Of a stretch of 64,000 nucleotides of DNA, positions 61,485 through 64,000 are shown piece by piece; positions within the stretch are counted from its first letter, which is position 1; each line of letters starts with the position of its first letter. Position numbers and translations under genes: made by a program. The DNA is taken from NCBI RefSeq assembly GCF_004798865.1, contig NW_025335761.1:20424502-20488501 (forward strand), read 5' to 3'. The notes under the pieces were generated by a model. It saw only the letters and a program-made list of their open reading frames with translations, made no database searches and had not been told where the DNA came from. The DNA is from Varanus komodoensis (Eukaryota > Chordata > Lepidosauria > Squamata > Varanidae).

Positions 61485-64000
61485 ATTTTTATGCTGCACC
61501 CATCACAGAAAGCCTCAGGGTGGCTTACAAGGCAGATAAAACATAGAATAGGATAACATTAAACATTGGGAGTATCTCAGCCATAATTTAAAACCAATAA
61601 ATAAGAACAACAAATTTATAATTAAAATATTGTTTAAACAAAAAGGTCTTGGCCTGGTGCTGAAAAACAAGTAACGACCTCTCTGGGGAGCACATTCCAT
61701 AGGTGGGGCGCCACTGCAGAGAAGGGCCTCCTCCGGGTACTCACCCTTCTAATATCCTTCACAAACGGCTCCCAGAGAAGGGCCTCCTTAGCCGATCTTA
61801 AGGGGCGGGAGGGCATATATGGACGCAAGCGCTCCTTTAGATAACCAGGTCCCAAGCGGTTGAGGGCTTTATAGGTGACAACCAACACCTTGAATTGGGC
61901 CCGGCTTCAATGGGGAGCCAGTGAAGCTGATGGAGGACTGGGGTTATATGAGAACAATGCCCAGTCCCCGTCAGCAACCTGGCAGCTCTATTTTGCACCA
62001 ATTGAAGTATCCGGACCGTCTTCAAAGGCAGCCTCACGTAGATCACGTTACAGAAATCTAATCGGGAAGTTACCAATGCATGCGTCACAGTTGCCAGGCA
62101 GTCGTTCTCCAGGTAGGGACAAAGCTGATGGATCAGCCAAAGCTGAAGGAAGGCGCTCCTCGCCACTGCTGTTACTTGAGCTTCTAATGACAGCTCTGGG
62201 TCAAAAAGCACTCCCAAGCTGCAAACCCTGTCTCTAAGAGGAAGTGCAACCCCGTTCAGGACAAGGTCCAGGTCCCCCATCCCGAAGCCCATCCCACCTA
62301 CCAAAAGGACCTCCATCTTGTCTGGATTGAGCCTCAGTTTATTGGCCCTCAACCAGCCCATTACCTCGGCCAGGCACCAGTTCAGTACAGCCACTGCCTC
62401 ACCTGGATTAGTTGAGAACAAGAGGTAGAGCTGGGTATCATCAGTGTACTGATGATTCCACAGCCCACACCTCCTAATGACCTCACCCAGCGGTTTCATG
62501 TAGATGTTAAATAGCAAGGGGGACAAAATGGATCCCTGTGGAACTCCATGGCATAGCTGCCATGGCACACAGCCATAGTCCCCCAGCACCATCTTCTGGA
62601 ATCGGCCATTGAGATAGGAGCGGAACCACTGCCAAGCTGTGCCTCCAACTCCCAATCCCGCTAGCCTATCCAGGATACCATGGTTGATGGTATCGAAAGC
62701 CACTGAGAGGTCCAGGAGAACCAACAGGGACGCACTCCCCATCTCTCTCCCTGCACAGGTCATCATACAGGGCGACCAAGGCAGATTCAGTACCGTACCC
62801 GGGTCTGAAGCCGGACTGCAATGGGTCCAGATAATCAGTCTCATCCAAGAGTGCTTGGAGTTGTCCCGCCACCACCCGCTCTAACACCTTGCCCAAGAAC
62901 GGGATGTTGGCCACCGGTCTGTAATTGGCGGCCGTCTCTGGATCCAGGGATGCCTTCTTTAGAACTGGCCGGACTACCGCCTCCTTTAAACAGGCAGGTA
63001 CCCGGCTGTCCCTTAGAGAGGCGTTGACTACCTCTAGGATGCAGGTCCCTATCCTGTCCTTGGCTTTCTTGAGTAGCCAAGATAGGCAAGGGTCCAGTAA
63101 GCAAGTGGTAGGACGTACTTGTCCAAGCACCTTGTCCACATCATCAGGCCGCAACAAATGGAACTCATCCTTCAATTGTGGACCAGACGGTAACATTGGC
63201 ACCTCCCCAGTAGAATCTGATTCACTAGTAGAGTCCAGCTTGTGACGAATCTGAGCGATTTTCTCTCTAAAATGCTTGGCAAAGTCGTCACAGCAGGCCT
63301 TCGAAGGTGGTACGAGATCTTTCTTTGGGCCCGGGTGTACCAGCCCCTGTACCACCCAAAAGAGCTCCACCAGGCAGCATTGTGAGGAGGCAATGGAAGC
63401 GGAGAAGAATTTCTTCTTCGCCGCCCTCACCACCACAGCATAGGCCCGATAATGGGCTCTCAAGTGTGTTCGGTCAGATTCATCCAGTGATTTCCTCCAC
63501 CTATGCTCTAGATGTCTCCCAACCTGCTTCATTGCCCGTAATTCAGGAGTATACCAAGGGGATGAATGGGCTCTGCCAGGTGGGAGAGGACGCTTAGGAG
63601 CGATCATGTCAATAGTCCTGGTCATTTCCCCATTTCATAGTTCAACCAAGGCATCAACAGGAGCACCAGCCTTATCAACCGGGAAATCCCCCAGGGCCTT
63701 CAGGAATCCATCCGGATCCAACCGGCTCCAAGGGCGGACCAGCACAATCGGGTATGCACCCTTGCAGAGGAAAAGGCCACTCTCCAGCTCAAACCTCACG
63801 AGGAAGTGATCTGACCATGACAGGGGTGTCAGACACAAGTTCCTCACCCTCCGATCCCCCTCTTCCTGCCCTGTCAATAAAACCAGGTCCAGAGCGTGTC
63901 CACGTTCATGGGTCGGGCCTGTGACATGTTGAGACAGCCCCATGGCCGCCATGGAGGCCATGAAGTCCTGAGCCGCCCCGGTCAGAACCATCTCGGCATG
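61485..64000 (-). mobile_element. L2-like LINE, best preserved copy, runs off window
   Basis: Reading leftward: the endonuclease C-terminus (63,991-63,635; HALDLVLL and the catalytic-type LSWSDHFLVRF), then the linker and RT fingers (63,625-62,760; YRPVANIPFLGKVLERVV, LQSGFRPGYGTESALVALYD). RT boxes A to E follow at 62,735-62,270 (LLDLSVAFDTINHG; HGVPQGSILSPLLFNIYM; YTDDTQLYLLF; NKLRLNPDKMEVLLV). The C-terminal part has VQNRAARLLTG, and then TYKALNRLGPGYLKERLRPY in another frame. The 3' UTR ends at 61,485. Three breaks are visible: a stop where the 22-25 kb copy has Trp (near 63,636), a frameshift near 62,740 and another near 61,900. Box C is YTDD where YADD is usual. The 5' end lies beyond 64,000. 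It sits in the RTF1 5' intron in the same direction as the gene. Confidence 0.9.

Overview
The window is vertebrate nuclear DNA, almost certainly from a squamate reptile and probably a lizard. The evidence is the mix of interspersed repeats: tRNA-derived Sauria-type SINEs with a BovB-like tail, a BovB (RTE) LINE 3' end, several L2-like LINEs, CR1 copies, MIR-like SINEs, hAT elements and one Ty3/gypsy fossil. The DNA is AT-rich, the host genes are split by introns, and there is a single CpG island. No prokaryotic genes, operons or CRISPR arrays are present.

Two host genes are recognisable, both on the minus strand. RTF1 (Paf1-complex/Plus3 transcription elongation factor) occupies 59,652 down to 44,125 with 16 coding exons. 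Every junction is in phase, and together they encode the C-terminal 606 residues plus the stop codon. Its 3' UTR probably runs to about 41.6 kb. The N-terminal exons must lie beyond position 64,000. About 21 kb of gene-free DNA follows. Then comes the CpG island (about 18.9-20.3 kb) holding the first coding exon of ITPKA (inositol-trisphosphate 3-kinase A), 147 codons, 19,588-19,148. No later ITPKA exon was found, so 1-19,147 is read as part of a very long first intron. RTF1 followed by ITPKA on the same strand is the order I recall for human 15q15.

Layout: 1-18.9 kb is ITPKA intron 1, with a broken CR1 carrying a Sauria SINE and two diverged copies of a roughly 500-bp sequence. 18.9-20.3 kb is the CpG island and ITPKA exon 1. 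20.4-21.65 kb is a broken Ty3/gypsy pol fossil. 22.2-25.6 kb is an L2-like LINE split by a 1.3-kb hAT element. 25.7-41.5 kb is intergenic, with SINEs, CR1 and BovB. 41.6-59.7 kb is RTF1, whose introns carry L2-like, CR1, MIR-like, hAT-like and unclassified repeats. 61.5-64 kb is the best preserved L2-like LINE, lying in the RTF1 5' intron.

I found no undescribed biological system. The points most worth a second look are a GC-AG intron in RTF1, the 500-bp direct duplication in ITPKA intron 1, an unclassified repeat present twice in RTF1 introns, a TATA-like site facing away from ITPKA at the CpG-island edge beside the gypsy fossil, and nested insertions with clear target-site duplications. Gene names rest on remembered protein sequences, because no searches could be run.
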